Of a stretch of 64,000 nucleotides of DNA, positions 23,867-32,331 are shown piece by piece. Positions within the stretch are counted from its first letter, which is position 1. The number at the start of each line of letters is the position of its first letter. The DNA lies in assembly GCA_003075315.1 (NCBI GenBank), contig QDFQ01000001.1:496001-560000 (forward strand). Reading direction: 5' to 3'. Both the position numbers and the translations under genes were made by a program. The DNA comes from Arthrobacter sp. TPD3018. GTDB lineage: Bacteria; Pseudomonadota; Alphaproteobacteria; Sphingomonadales; Sphingomonadaceae. Under the pieces are notes generated by a model. It was not told the DNA's origin. It worked only from the letters and a program-made list of their open reading frames with translations, and made no database searches.

Positions 23867-24660
23867 GCGCGCTGTCGTGCATCGCGCTGTGCTGGCGGGT
23901 GGAGCGACGCGACGGGGTCGCGATCGGGCTGACGACTCACGATCGCGATGTGACCATCGATGGCCTGATCCATCGCGCGGCGCCGGGGATGGTGCCGTCG
24001 GCGATCGAGCGCTCCGCCGGGTTGGAGGCGGATACGATGGATATCGGTGGGGCGCTGACCAGCGCGGCGATCGGCGAGGCGGATCTGCTCGCCGGGCGCT
24101 GGGACGGGGCGCGGATGCGGGTGTTCGCGGTGGACTGGGAGACGGGCGAGCGGCTGGCCGAGCTGGGCGAAGGGCGGATCGGCGCGGTGGAGCTGACCGA
24201 CCATGGCTTTACCGCGGAGCTGGCGGGCGTGAGCGCGGCGCTGGCGCGTGCGGTGGTGGAGGAAACCTCCGCCGAATGCCGCGCCGACCTGGGCGATGCG
24301 CGCTGCCGCGTGGCCATGGCGGGGCGGCGGCGGTTTGCGCGGGTGGTGTCGGCGGTCGAGCGGGTGGTAACGCTGGACGGGAGCGAGCCGGTGGCGGGAG
24401 GCTATGCGGGCGGCGTGCTGCGCTGGTTCGGCGGCGGCAATGCCGGCCTGTCACAGGGCATCGACGCGTCGGAGGGCACGACGGTGACGCTGCGCGCCGC
24501 GCCCGCCTTTGCGGTGGCGGCGGGCACGGTGGTCGAGGTGAGCGAGGGCTGCGACAAGAGCTTTGCGACCTGTGTGGCGCGGTTCGGCAATGGCGCGAAC
24601 TTTCGCGGTGAGCCGCATCTGCCGGGGATCGACCTGCTGACGCGCTATCCCGGTGGATGA
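23863..24660 (+). CDS. GTA baseplate hub protein (gp13, DUF2163/TIGR02218)
   Basis: The 265-residue protein begins with the DUF2163 block (HDRDVTIDGLIHRAAPGMVP) and has four cysteines in two pairs (CRADLGDARC and CDKSFATC) followed by FGNGANFRGEPHLPG. This arrangement matches the iron-sulfur-binding tail-tip proteins (lambda gpL type). It begins with GTG overlapping the preceding stop. It overlaps the next gene by eight bases. Confidence 0.88.
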   Translation: MSALSCIALCWRVERRDGVAIGLTTHDRDVTIDGLIHRAAPGMVPSAIERSAGLEADTMDIGGALTSAAIGEADLLAGRWDGARMRVFAVDWETGERLAELGEGRIGAVELTDHGFTAELAGVSAALARAVVEETSAECRADLGDARCRVAMAGRRRFARVVSAVERVVTLDGSEPVAGGYAGGVLRWFGGGNAGLSQGIDASEGTTVTLRAAPAFAVAAGTVVEVSEGCDKSFATCVARFGNGANFRGEPHLPGIDLLTRYPGG

Positions 24661-25351
24661 CGGCGCGGCGGATTTGGTCGCGGCGGCGGCGCTGGCGCTG
24701 GTCGGCACGCGGTTCCGGTTGCACGGGCGGGATGGCGCACACGGGCTGGACTGTATCGGGGTGATTGCGGCGGCGTTGCGGGACGCCGGCTGGGAGGGGG
24801 AGGTGCCGAGCGGCTATCCCTTGCGCGGCGGCGATCCGGCGGTGGTGGCGGCGGGCTTCGATGCGGTGCTGGAGCGTGCCGACGGAACGCGAGCGGGCGA
24901 TGTGCTGCTGTTCGCGGTGGGGCCGGGGCAGATTCATGGTGCGGTGAAGACGGCGGCGGGCTTCGTCCATGCCGATGCGGGATTGCGCCGCGTGGTCGAG
25001 CGGCCGGGGGCGGCGGACTGGCCGCTGATCGGGGCGTGGCGGTATATCAGGGGAGGGGCGGATGGCGACGCTGGTGCTGACGACGGTCGGGCGGGCGATC
25101 GGCGGGCCGATCGGGGGTGCGCTGGGCGCGCTGGCGGGGCAGGCGATCGACGGGCGATTGTTCCGCGGCGCGGCGCGGGAGGGGCCGCGGCTGAGCGACC
25201 TGTCGGTGCAGACGTCGAGCTATGGCACGCCGATCCCCAAGCTGTTCGGGACGATCCGGGTGGCGGGCACGGTGATCTGGTCGACCGACCTGATCGAGAC
25301 GCGCACGACCAGCCGCAGCGGCAAGGGCCAGCCGGGAACCAACACCTATAG
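24653..25351 (+). CDS. GTA NlpC/P60 peptidase (gp14) with out-of-frame C-terminal extension
   Basis: The first about 137 residues are an NlpC/P60 peptidase domain: GTRFRLHGRDGAHGLDCIGV with the catalytic Cys, and PGQIHGAVKTAAGFVHAD with the His. These enzymes open host peptidoglycan during DNA delivery. The start is GTG eight bases before the gp13 stop. No stop codon occurs where the domain ends, so the frame runs about 96 codons into the next gene in another frame. The extra tail is Gly, Asp and Arg-rich and looks like an artefact of translation over gp15. Confidence 0.75.
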   Translation: MDDGAADLVAAAALALVGTRFRLHGRDGAHGLDCIGVIAAALRDAGWEGEVPSGYPLRGGDPAVVAAGFDAVLERADGTRAGDVLLFAVGPGQIHGAVKTAAGFVHADAGLRRVVERPGAADWPLIGAWRYIRGGADGDAGADDGRAGDRRADRGCAGRAGGAGDRRAIVPRRGAGGAAAERPVGADVELWHADPQAVRDDPGGGHGDLVDRPDRDAHDQPQRQGPAGNQHL

Positions 25352-27194
25352 CTATAGCGTGTCGTTCGCCGTCGCGCTGTCGGCGCGGCCGATCCGCAGC
25401 GTCCGGCGGATCTGGGCGGAGGGGAAGCTGCTGCGCGGGGCGGCGGGCGACTGGAAGAGCGTGACGGGCTTTCGTTTGCATACCGGTGGCGAGGATCAGG
25501 CGGTCGATCCGCTGATCGCCTCGGCCCTGGGGGCGGTACCGGCGTATCGCGGCATCGCTTATGCGGTGTTCGAGGGAATGCAATTGGCCGATTACGGCAA
25601 CCGCATCCCGTCGCTGACCTTCGAGGTGGAAGCCGACGCGGCGCCGGTGGCGAGCGGGGCGGTCGCCGCAGCGCTGGCGCCCGAGGTGCGCGGCGCGGAC
25701 GGGGTGATGCTGGGTGGCTTTGCGGCGTCGGGCGCAAGCGTGCGCGGCGTGCTGGAGACGCTGACGACTATCGATGGCGGTTGGTGGCGGGCGGAGGGCG
25801 TGACGCTGGTGCGATCCGACGCCGGCGGGGCGGCGGTGGCGATCGCCGATACCGGCACGGAGCGCCGGCGCAGCGTCGCGGCGGCGGGCGGAACCGTGCG
25901 CGAGGTGGCGGTGGCGCATCATGACCCGGCGCGGGACTATCAGATCGGCGTGCAGCGCGTGCGGCGGCCGGGGGCGGGCCAGGCGGTCGACCGCGTCGAT
26001 CTGCCGGCGGTGTTGGTCGCGAACGAGGCGAAGCGCGTGGCGGCGGCGCTGCTGGCGCGGGGCGAAAGCGAGCGGACGCGGCGACGGGTGACGCTGGGTC
26101 GCGAAGGGCTGGGGATCGCACCGGGTGCGATCGTGACGATCGCCGGTGAGGCGGGGCGCTGGCGAGTGGCGCAGGCGACGATGGCGGGGCTGGCGACGAC
26201 GCTGGAACTGGTCCCGCTGGCGCCGGCCGCGCTGCCGGCGCGGGCGAGCAGCGGCACGGTCGCGGGGGCGGCGGATGTGCGTATCGGGCGGACGCTGCTT
26301 GTGGCGGCGGAATGGCCCGGGCTGGAGGATGCACCGCTGGCCCAGCCACGCGTGTCGGTTTTGGCCTGTGGCGAGGGGGCGGGGTGGCGGCAGGCGGCGC
26401 TGCTCTATAGCCTCGACGATGGCACCAGCTGGACGGGCGCGGGCGGGACGGCGGCGCCGGCGACGATCGGGGTGATCGAGGGCGCGCCAGACGCGGCGTC
26501 TCCCTGGTTGATCGATTCGCGCAGCCGGCTGATCGTAAGGCTGATGCGGGCGGACATGGTGCTCGGCGATGCCGACGCGACGCGGCTGGCGCAGGGTGGG
26601 AACCTTGCGCTGGTCGGCGACGAACTCATCCGGTTCGCGCTTGCCGAGCCGCTTGGTGCAGGGCGCTGGGCGTTGACCGGGCTGCGACGGGGCGTGCGTG
26701 GAACCGAGGCGGCGATCGGTACGCAGCGGCCGAGCGATCGCTTCGCGCTGATCGAACGCGATGCGGTGGCGGCGATCGATCTGCCGGTCACGGCGATCGG
26801 ACGGCGCGTGCGGCTGATGGCGAGCGGGGTGGGCGATGCTGCCGCGCCCGCCACTGCCACGGTGATCGTGACCGGCGCGTCGGTAGCGCCGCCATCGCCC
26901 GTGCATCTGGGGCTGCAGCGCGACGCGGCGGGCGGGCGGCAGCTCGGCTGGATCCGGCGCAGTCGGGCGGGGTGGACTTGGCGCGATGGGCTCGACGCGG
27001 CCGTGGGGGAAGAAAGCGAACGCTATCGCGTGACGATCGCGCGGCCGCATGGCGGCGTGCGCAGCGTCGAGACGACGGCGCCGACGCTGTCGATCGAGGC
27101 GGGCGATGCCGGTGCCGTCGTCGCCGTCGTGCAACAGGGAACGCTCGCGGTCTCGCCATCAGCGCACCTGACATTTTCCGATCTGGGAGCTTGA
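25062..27194 (+). CDS. GTA gp15-like tail protein, short form
   Basis: The 710-residue protein starts MATLVLTTVGRAIGGPIGGA, a glycine-rich start typical of gp15, and contains a tail-hub/fibre region with LFGTIRVAGTVIWSTDLIET, TYSYSVSFAVALSARPIRSV and VAYRGI-like context, then beta-sandwich repeats. It is roughly half the length of Rhodobacter gp15 (about 1,300 residues) and I see no TIM-barrel domain of the GTA_TIM type in it. It probably forms the tail-tip hub that contacts the recipient cell. AGGGGAGGGG precedes the ATG. Confidence 0.85.
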   Translation: MATLVLTTVGRAIGGPIGGALGALAGQAIDGRLFRGAAREGPRLSDLSVQTSSYGTPIPKLFGTIRVAGTVIWSTDLIETRTTSRSGKGQPGTNTYSYSVSFAVALSARPIRSVRRIWAEGKLLRGAAGDWKSVTGFRLHTGGEDQAVDPLIASALGAVPAYRGIAYAVFEGMQLADYGNRIPSLTFEVEADAAPVASGAVAAALAPEVRGADGVMLGGFAASGASVRGVLETLTTIDGGWWRAEGVTLVRSDAGGAAVAIADTGTERRRSVAAAGGTVREVAVAHHDPARDYQIGVQRVRRPGAGQAVDRVDLPAVLVANEAKRVAAALLARGESERTRRRVTLGREGLGIAPGAIVTIAGEAGRWRVAQATMAGLATTLELVPLAPAALPARASSGTVAGAADVRIGRTLLVAAEWPGLEDAPLAQPRVSVLACGEGAGWRQAALLYSLDDGTSWTGAGGTAAPATIGVIEGAPDAASPWLIDSRSRLIVRLMRADMVLGDADATRLAQGGNLALVGDELIRFALAEPLGAGRWALTGLRRGVRGTEAAIGTQRPSDRFALIERDAVAAIDLPVTAIGRRVRLMASGVGDAAAPATATVIVTGASVAPPSPVHLGLQRDAAGGRQLGWIRRSRAGWTWRDGLDAAVGEESERYRVTIARPHGGVRSVETTAPTLSIEAGDAGAVVAVVQQGTLAVSPSAHLTFSDLGA

Positions 27195-27197
27195 TCG

Positions 27198-27704
27198 ATG
27201 ACCAGTCTGACGACGTCGCGATTCGCCCTGCCGCTGCTGGCGGCGGGGCAGGCGGACAAGGAGCTGACGCATAATGAGGCGCTGACGCTGATCGATATGC
27301 TGTTGCATCCGGTGGTGCAGGGGGTCGGGCTGGCGGCGCCGCCGTCGTCGCCGGGCATCGGGCAATGCTGGGTCGTCGGCAGCAATCCGACCGGGGCATG
27401 GGCGGGTCGGGCCAACCGGCTGGCGGGCTGGAGCGAGGGGGGATGGCGCTTCGTCGATCCGCGGGAGAACCTGATCGTATGGGACGTTTCGCAAGCGATA
27501 CCAATCGCTTACAGGCGCGGTCTGTGGCAAGAAAGTGACGTACGCGGGTCGCGCCTGACAGTGGGCGGGCAGCAGGTCGTCGGACCCCGCAAGGGCGCGA
27601 TCGGCGACCCGCAGGGCGGAGGCGTGATCGACGATGTCGCGCGGTCCACGCTGGTCGCGATCCTTGCCGCGCTGCGCGGCCACGGCCTGATCGGCACCAG
27701 CTGA
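27198..27704 (+). CDS. DUF2793 protein at the end of the GTA cluster
   Basis: This 168-residue protein has the DUF2793 start RFALPLLAAGQADKELTHNE and the GWSEGGWRFVDPRENLIVWD segment. The family is found at the end of phage and GTA clusters in alphaproteobacteria and is likely a tail-associated or adhesin-like protein; its function is unknown. It begins three bases after gp15 stops and is the last gene of the cluster. The C terminus resembles the fibre-tip region. Confidence 0.8.
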   Translation: MTSLTTSRFALPLLAAGQADKELTHNEALTLIDMLLHPVVQGVGLAAPPSSPGIGQCWVVGSNPTGAWAGRANRLAGWSEGGWRFVDPRENLIVWDVSQAIPIAYRRGLWQESDVRGSRLTVGGQQVVGPRKGAIGDPQGGGVIDDVARSTLVAILAALRGHGLIGTS

Positions 27705-27813
27705 CCTGTGACATTGACGCAACAGTTCCAACCTTTTGTCGGCTTGCGTGGAAACCAACCCTCCGATAGTGAGTTTGCGCTGTCCGTAGTGACACTCAAG
27801 AAAGGGGACTTCT

Positions 27814-28938
27814 ATGCGGAAGCTTGCCGTCGTTCTGGCACTGGCCTCCACCGCACTCGCCACTCCCGCCCTCGCCCGCGACAAGTCGTGGTACGTCGGC
27901 GTCGAAGGCGGTGCGATGATCGTCGAAGACATCAACTATGACATCGGCGCGTCGCGCAATGCGGCCACCGTCGATCACAACTATGGCTATGACGTCGACG
28001 GCGTGATCGGCTACGATTTCGGCGGGTTCCGCGTCGAAACCGAAGTCGGCTATCGCAGCGCGACCGTCGATGGCTACACCTCGACGCTGACCACCCCGGC
28101 GTACACGTCGACGGGCGCTCTCGTGAACGTTCCGGCCGGCTCGTACAGCTACGCTGGCGGCCGCACCTCGGCGCTCAGCTTCATGCTGAACGGCCTGCTC
28201 GACTTCGGTGACGATGACGGCATCCAGGGCTTCGTCGGCGGCGGTGTCGGCGTTGCTCGCGTCAAGGCGAACTACCAGCTGAACACCCGCGGTAACTTCG
28301 TCGATGATTCGGACACCGTGTTCGCATGGCAGGGCCTGGCGGGCGTTCGCGCTCCGCTGACCGACCACATCGACGCGACGCTGAAGTATCGCTTCTTCAA
28401 CGCCGACAACGTCAAGCTGGTCGACGTGACCAACCGCACGTTCGACGGTCGCTTCCGCTCGCACAGCATCCTGGGCGGCATCACCTACAACTTCGGTTCG
28501 CCGACCCCGCCGCCGCCGCCGCCGCCGCCGCCTGCTCCGGAGCCGGCTCCTGCGCCTGCTCCGACCCCGGCTCCGGAACCCGTGGTTTGCTCGCCTGGTC
28601 CGTTCATCGTGTTCTTCGAATGGAACAAGTCCGACATCACGCCGGAAGCAGCGTCGATCCTCGACAACGCGGTCAGCCAGTACCAGAGCTGCAACAACGC
28701 GCAGGTCATGGTTGCGGGTTACACCGACACGTCGGGTACGCCGAAGTACAACCTGGGTCTGTCGCAGCGTCGCGCCGACTCGGTCAAGGCGTACATGACC
28801 TCGCACGCCGTCCCGGCCACGCAGATTTCGACCGAGGCGTTCGGCGAAACCCGTCTGCGCGTTCAGACCGCCGATGGCGTTCGCGAAGTGCAGAACCGTC
28901 GCGTCGAGATCACCTACGGTCCGGGCGCTGGTCAGTAA
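27814..28938 (+). CDS. OmpA-family outer-membrane protein
   Basis: The 374-residue protein has a signal peptide (VVLALASTALATPALARDKS), an eight-stranded beta-barrel (about residues 25-225), a proline/alanine hinge, and a C-terminal OmpA peptidoglycan-binding domain (FFEWNKSDITPEAASILDNA, ending LSQRRADSVKAYM and NRRVEITYG). Such proteins anchor the outer membrane to the cell wall. AAAGGGG precedes the start. A strong terminator follows. The codon use is more uniform than in its neighbours, as expected for an abundant protein. Confidence 0.95.
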   Translation: MRKLAVVLALASTALATPALARDKSWYVGVEGGAMIVEDINYDIGASRNAATVDHNYGYDVDGVIGYDFGGFRVETEVGYRSATVDGYTSTLTTPAYTSTGALVNVPAGSYSYAGGRTSALSFMLNGLLDFGDDDGIQGFVGGGVGVARVKANYQLNTRGNFVDDSDTVFAWQGLAGVRAPLTDHIDATLKYRFFNADNVKLVDVTNRTFDGRFRSHSILGGITYNFGSPTPPPPPPPPPAPEPAPAPAPTPAPEPVVCSPGPFIVFFEWNKSDITPEAASILDNAVSQYQSCNNAQVMVAGYTDTSGTPKYNLGLSQRRADSVKAYMTSHAVPATQISTEAFGETRLRVQTADGVREVQNRRVEITYGPGAGQ

Positions 28939-28966
28939 GACCAGTCCCACCGTTGGGGTACGATCG

Positions 28967-28997
28967 GGGAGGTCGGCGCAAGCCGGCCTCCCTTTTT
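28967..28997 (+). terminator. Intrinsic terminator after the OmpA gene
   Basis: GGGAGG-T-CGGC pairs with GCCG-G-CCTCCC around a GCAA loop and is followed by five T residues. It lies just over 25 bases after the stop codon. Confidence 0.85.
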
Positions 28998-29190
28998 GTT
29001 TGCGGTCGATATGGTTCACCGCACGATGCACAGTTGTGAAGGCGTCCGGGCGGGTCGATCCGACTTCTCGCAGAGAGTAACGCGCTGATAATCATAGGTT
29101 TAAAGCCCCTCCGGTTGGGAGGGTGGCAATCGCGTCCTGTTCGGCTAGAGAGCGCGTGACCGGGGATCACCCCCTCACGACGAGGTATCG

Positions 29191-30492
29191 ATGCGCATTA
29201 CGATGATCGGTTCGGGCTATGTCGGCCTGGTATCGGGCGCCTGCTTTGCCGATTTCGGGCATGAGGTGATCTGCGTCGACAAGGACGAGGGCAAGATTGC
29301 CGCGCTGAAGGCGGGGCGGATGCCGATCTACGAGCCGGGACTCGATACGCTGGTCGCGAGCAACGTGGCAGCGGGCCGGCTGACCTTCACTACCGATCTG
29401 GCCTCGTCCGTGGCGGGCGCCGATGCGATCTTCATCGCGGTCGGTACGCCCTCGCGCCGCGGCGACGGCCATGCCGACCTCAGCTACGTCTTTGCCGCGA
29501 CCGAAGAGATCGCCGCGGCGGTGACCGGTCCGACCGTCGTCGTTACCAAGTCGACCGTACCCGTCGGCACGGGCGACAAGGTGGAGGCGATCCTGCGGGA
29601 GAAGCGCCCCGAGGTCGACGTCCAGGTCGTTTCCAACCCCGAATTCCTGCGCGAAGGCGCGGCGATCGGCGACTTCAAGCGTCCGGATCGAATCGTCATC
29701 GGCACCGATGACGAGGGCGCGCAGCGGGTGATGCGCGGCGTGTACCGCCCGCTCTACCTCAACGAATCGCCGATCCTGTTCGTCAGCCGCCGCACCAGCG
29801 AACTGATCAAATACGCCGCCAACGCTTTCCTCGCGACCAAGATCACCTTCATCAACGAGATCGCCGATCTGTGCGAGGCGGTGGGGGCGGACGTGCAGGA
29901 CGTCAGCCGCGGCATCGGGCTCGACAACCGCATCGGCAAGAAATTCCTGCATGCCGGCCCGGGCTATGGCGGTTCGTGCTTCCCCAAGGACACGCTCGCG
30001 CTGCTGAAGACCGCCGAGGATTTCGAGAGCCCGATCCACATCGTTGAAGCGGTGGTAAAGGTGAACGACAGCCGCAAGCGCGCGATGGGCCGCAAGGTCC
30101 TGCACGCGCTGGGCGATGCCCCCAAGGGCAAGACGGTCGCGCTGCTCGGCCTCACCTTCAAGCCCAACACCGACGACATGCGCGACGCGCCGTCGATCGC
30201 GATCGCGCAGGCGCTGCTCGACGAGGGCGTGACGGTGCGGGCCTATGATCCCGAAGGCGTCGAGCCGGCGCGGCGGATGATGCCGGACCTCACCTATTGC
30301 AGCGACGCCTATGATGCGGTGGAGGGCGCGGACGCGGTGGTGATCGTCACCGAATGGGACGCGTTCCGCGCGCTCGACCTGACGCGGCTCAAGACGCTGA
30401 TGGTCGCGCCGGTGCTGGTCGACCTGCGCAACGTCTACCGCCGCGAAGAGGTGGAAGCCGCCGGCTTCGCCTATACTGCCGTCGGGCGCTGA
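29191..30492 (+). CDS. ugd: UDP-glucose 6-dehydrogenase
   Basis: The 433-residue enzyme oxidises UDP-glucose to UDP-glucuronate for polysaccharide synthesis. It has the N-terminal NAD-binding Rossmann fold (MIGSGYVGLVSGACFADFGH), the central helical domain, and the catalytic cysteine in GPGYGGSCFPKDTLALL. The NAD-binding C-terminal domain with LGLTFKPNTDDMRDAPS follows. Full length for the family. It converges with ygfZ with only a few bases between. Confidence 0.95.
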   Translation: MRITMIGSGYVGLVSGACFADFGHEVICVDKDEGKIAALKAGRMPIYEPGLDTLVASNVAAGRLTFTTDLASSVAGADAIFIAVGTPSRRGDGHADLSYVFAATEEIAAAVTGPTVVVTKSTVPVGTGDKVEAILREKRPEVDVQVVSNPEFLREGAAIGDFKRPDRIVIGTDDEGAQRVMRGVYRPLYLNESPILFVSRRTSELIKYAANAFLATKITFINEIADLCEAVGADVQDVSRGIGLDNRIGKKFLHAGPGYGGSCFPKDTLALLKTAEDFESPIHIVEAVVKVNDSRKRAMGRKVLHALGDAPKGKTVALLGLTFKPNTDDMRDAPSIAIAQALLDEGVTVRAYDPEGVEPARRMMPDLTYCSDAYDAVEGADAVVIVTEWDAFRALDLTRLKTLMVAPVLVDLRNVYRREEVEAAGFAYTAVGR

Positions 30493-30495
30493 GCG

Positions 30496-31200
30496 TCAGG
30501 CGAGTGCCGGGGCGAGCCAGTCGGGGATCAGGGCATCGCCGAGGGCTTCGACCCGGCGGTGTTCGATCATGAGGCCAAGGTCGGGATAGGTCGCATGCGT
30601 ACGATCGCCCGGCTCGGTCAAGGGCGCGACGACTAGGCGCCGGTTGACCTTGGCACGGTGGTGCATGCGCGCGGTGTTTTCCTGGCCGATGTAGCAGCCC
30701 TTGGTGAAGCTGACGCCGTGGAGTTCGCGCGCATTGCATTCGAGCCAGAGCGTCTCGCCATTGCCGAGCTCGCCGACCCCTTCGGTCACGCCGAGCGACA
30801 GGCGGTGGGCATGCCATCCGTCGACCGGGTCCGAGGCGGGAGCGATCCAGCGTTGCCCGAGCGCGGGCAGGCGGGGATCGGCGACCCCTTCCGTCCCATC
30901 GCGCGACCAATGCACCGCCAGCGCGGTGTCGATTGCGATGCGGATCGGCCGGCGCAGGCGATAGAGCGTCAGCCGTCGGACGAGGGCGTCCGCCTGGGCC
31001 GCTTCGACGTCGAGGAGCAGGTCGTCGCCATCGGCCCAGACGAAGAAGTCGAACAGCGCCTTGCCCTGTGGCGTCAGCAGCGCCGACCAGACCGGCAAGG
31101 CGCCGGTGACGTCGTTGGTGACGAGGCCCTGAAGGAATCCGCGCACATCCTCTCCGGACAGGCGGATGACGGCGCGATCGGCGAGCGTGGTGGCGTTCAT
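30496..31200 (-). CDS. ygfZ: Folate-binding protein YgfZ
   Basis: The 234-residue protein has the YgfZ/GcvT-like fold and the signature KGCYIGQENTARMHHRAKVN with its conserved cysteine. YgfZ helps repair or assemble iron-sulfur enzymes using tetrahydrofolate. It lies divergent from pyrC. A 29-base near-palindrome (31217-31245) lies in the gap and could be an operator or a hairpin. Confidence 0.9.
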   Translation of the reverse strand: MNATTLADRAVIRLSGEDVRGFLQGLVTNDVTGALPVWSALLTPQGKALFDFFVWADGDDLLLDVEAAQADALVRRLTLYRLRRPIRIAIDTALAVHWSRDGTEGVADPRLPALGQRWIAPASDPVDGWHAHRLSLGVTEGVGELGNGETLWLECNARELHGVSFTKGCYIGQENTARMHHRAKVNRRLVVAPLTEPGDRTHATYPDLGLMIEHRRVEALGDALIPDWLAPALA

Positions 31201-31216
31201 ACGTGTGCACCTAGGC

Positions 31217-31245
31217 TGTCGCCGCCATTTTCCAAGGTGGCGACA
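31217..31245. promoter_or_regulatory. Near-palindrome between ygfZ and pyrC
   Basis: TGTCGCCGCC and GGTGGCGACA form inverted arms (nine of ten pairs) around a nine-base AT-rich centre. It sits midway between two divergent start codons. It may be an operator or a stem-loop in either leader. Confidence 0.35.
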
Positions 31246-31271
31246 CGGCGCCGACGACGGTAGGAGGGCGC

Positions 31272-32309
31272 ATGACCGACCGCCTGACTATCCGCCGCCC
31301 CGACGACTGGCACGTTCACCTGCGCGATGGCGCGATGCTGACGCAGGTCGCACGGCACACCGCGCGGCAATTCGGCCGGGCGATCGTGATGCCGAACCTG
31401 ACCCCGCCGGTGACGAGCGTCGCTGCGGCAGAGGCCTATCGGCAGCGGATCCTGGCGGCGGTCGGCGACGGTGGCGGCTTTACGCCGCTGATGACCTGTT
31501 ACCTGACCGACGGCATCGACGCCGCAGAGATTGCGGCGGGGCATGCGGCCGGCGTCTTCACCGCGTGCAAATTATACCCGGCCCATGCGACGACCAATTC
31601 GGCGCATGGCGTCACCGATATTCGCGCGCTGGCCGATGTGCTGGAGACGATGCAGCGGATCGGCATGCCGCTGCTGATCCATGGCGAAGTCACGGACAAG
31701 TCGGTCGATATCTTCGATCGCGAGGCGGTGTTCATCGAGCGCGTGCTGATGCCGCTCATCCGCGACTATCCGGCGCTGAAGGTCGTGCTGGAGCATATCA
31801 CCACCGCGGAAGCCGCTGCCTTCGTCGGTGAGGTCGATCATCCGATCGCCGCGACGATCACGCCGCAGCATATCCTGATCAACCGCAACGCGATGTTCGA
31901 CGGCGGTCTGCGTCCCCATGCCTATTGCCTGCCGGTGCTGAAGCGCGAGGCGCATCGCTTGGCCGTGCGCCGCGCGGCGACGTCGGGCAGCCCGCGTTTC
32001 TTCCTGGGGACCGACAGCGCGCCGCACGTGGTCGGCGCCAAGGTGTCGAGTTGTGGCTGCGCGGGTATCTTCAATGCGCCCTTTGCGCTCGAAGCGTATC
32101 TGCAGGCCTTTGACGAGGACGGCGCGATCGACCGGTTCGAGGGCTTCGCGTCGGAACATGGCGCGCGTTTCTATGGCCTGCCGCTGAACGAGGGCACGGT
32201 GACGCTGGTTCGCGACACGGTGACGGTGCCCGAGCGGATCGGCGAGGGCGAGACGTCGGTCGTGCCGTTCCTGGCCGGCGACGCCGTCGGATGGCGGTTC
32301 GAAGGCTAA
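31272..32309 (+). CDS. pyrC: Dihydroorotase (homodimeric PyrC type)
   Basis: The 345-residue enzyme closes carbamoyl aspartate to dihydroorotate in pyrimidine synthesis. Metal-binding residues appear in [11 protein letters not shown], the carboxylated lysine in [12 protein letters not shown], the histidines in LLIHGEV and VLEHITT, and the [10 protein letters not shown] loop. AGGAGG precedes the ATG. It is full length. Confidence 0.95.
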   Translation: MTDRLTIRRPDDWHVHLRDGAMLTQVARHTARQFGRAIVMPNLTPPVTSVAAAEAYRQRILAAVGDGGGFTPLMTCYLTDGIDAAEIAAGHAAGVFTACKLYPAHATTNSAHGVTDIRALADVLETMQRIGMPLLIHGEVTDKSVDIFDREAVFIERVLMPLIRDYPALKVVLEHITTAEAAAFVGEVDHPIAATITPQHILINRNAMFDGGLRPHAYCLPVLKREAHRLAVRRAATSGSPRFFLGTDSAPHVVGAKVSSCGCAGIFNAPFALEAYLQAFDEDGAIDRFEGFASEHGARFYGLPLNEGTVTLVRDTVTVPERIGEGETSVVPFLAGDAVGWRFEG

Positions 32310-32331
32310 ACCCCCGAACCTGCCGGATCCG

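Noticed and set aside
14000..27800. Integrated prophage with attachment sites
   Set aside because: No integrase, repressor-antirepressor pair, lysis or replication genes adjoin the cluster. No direct repeat or tRNA flank was visible. The xerC gene at 52.4 kb is distant and has housekeeping features.
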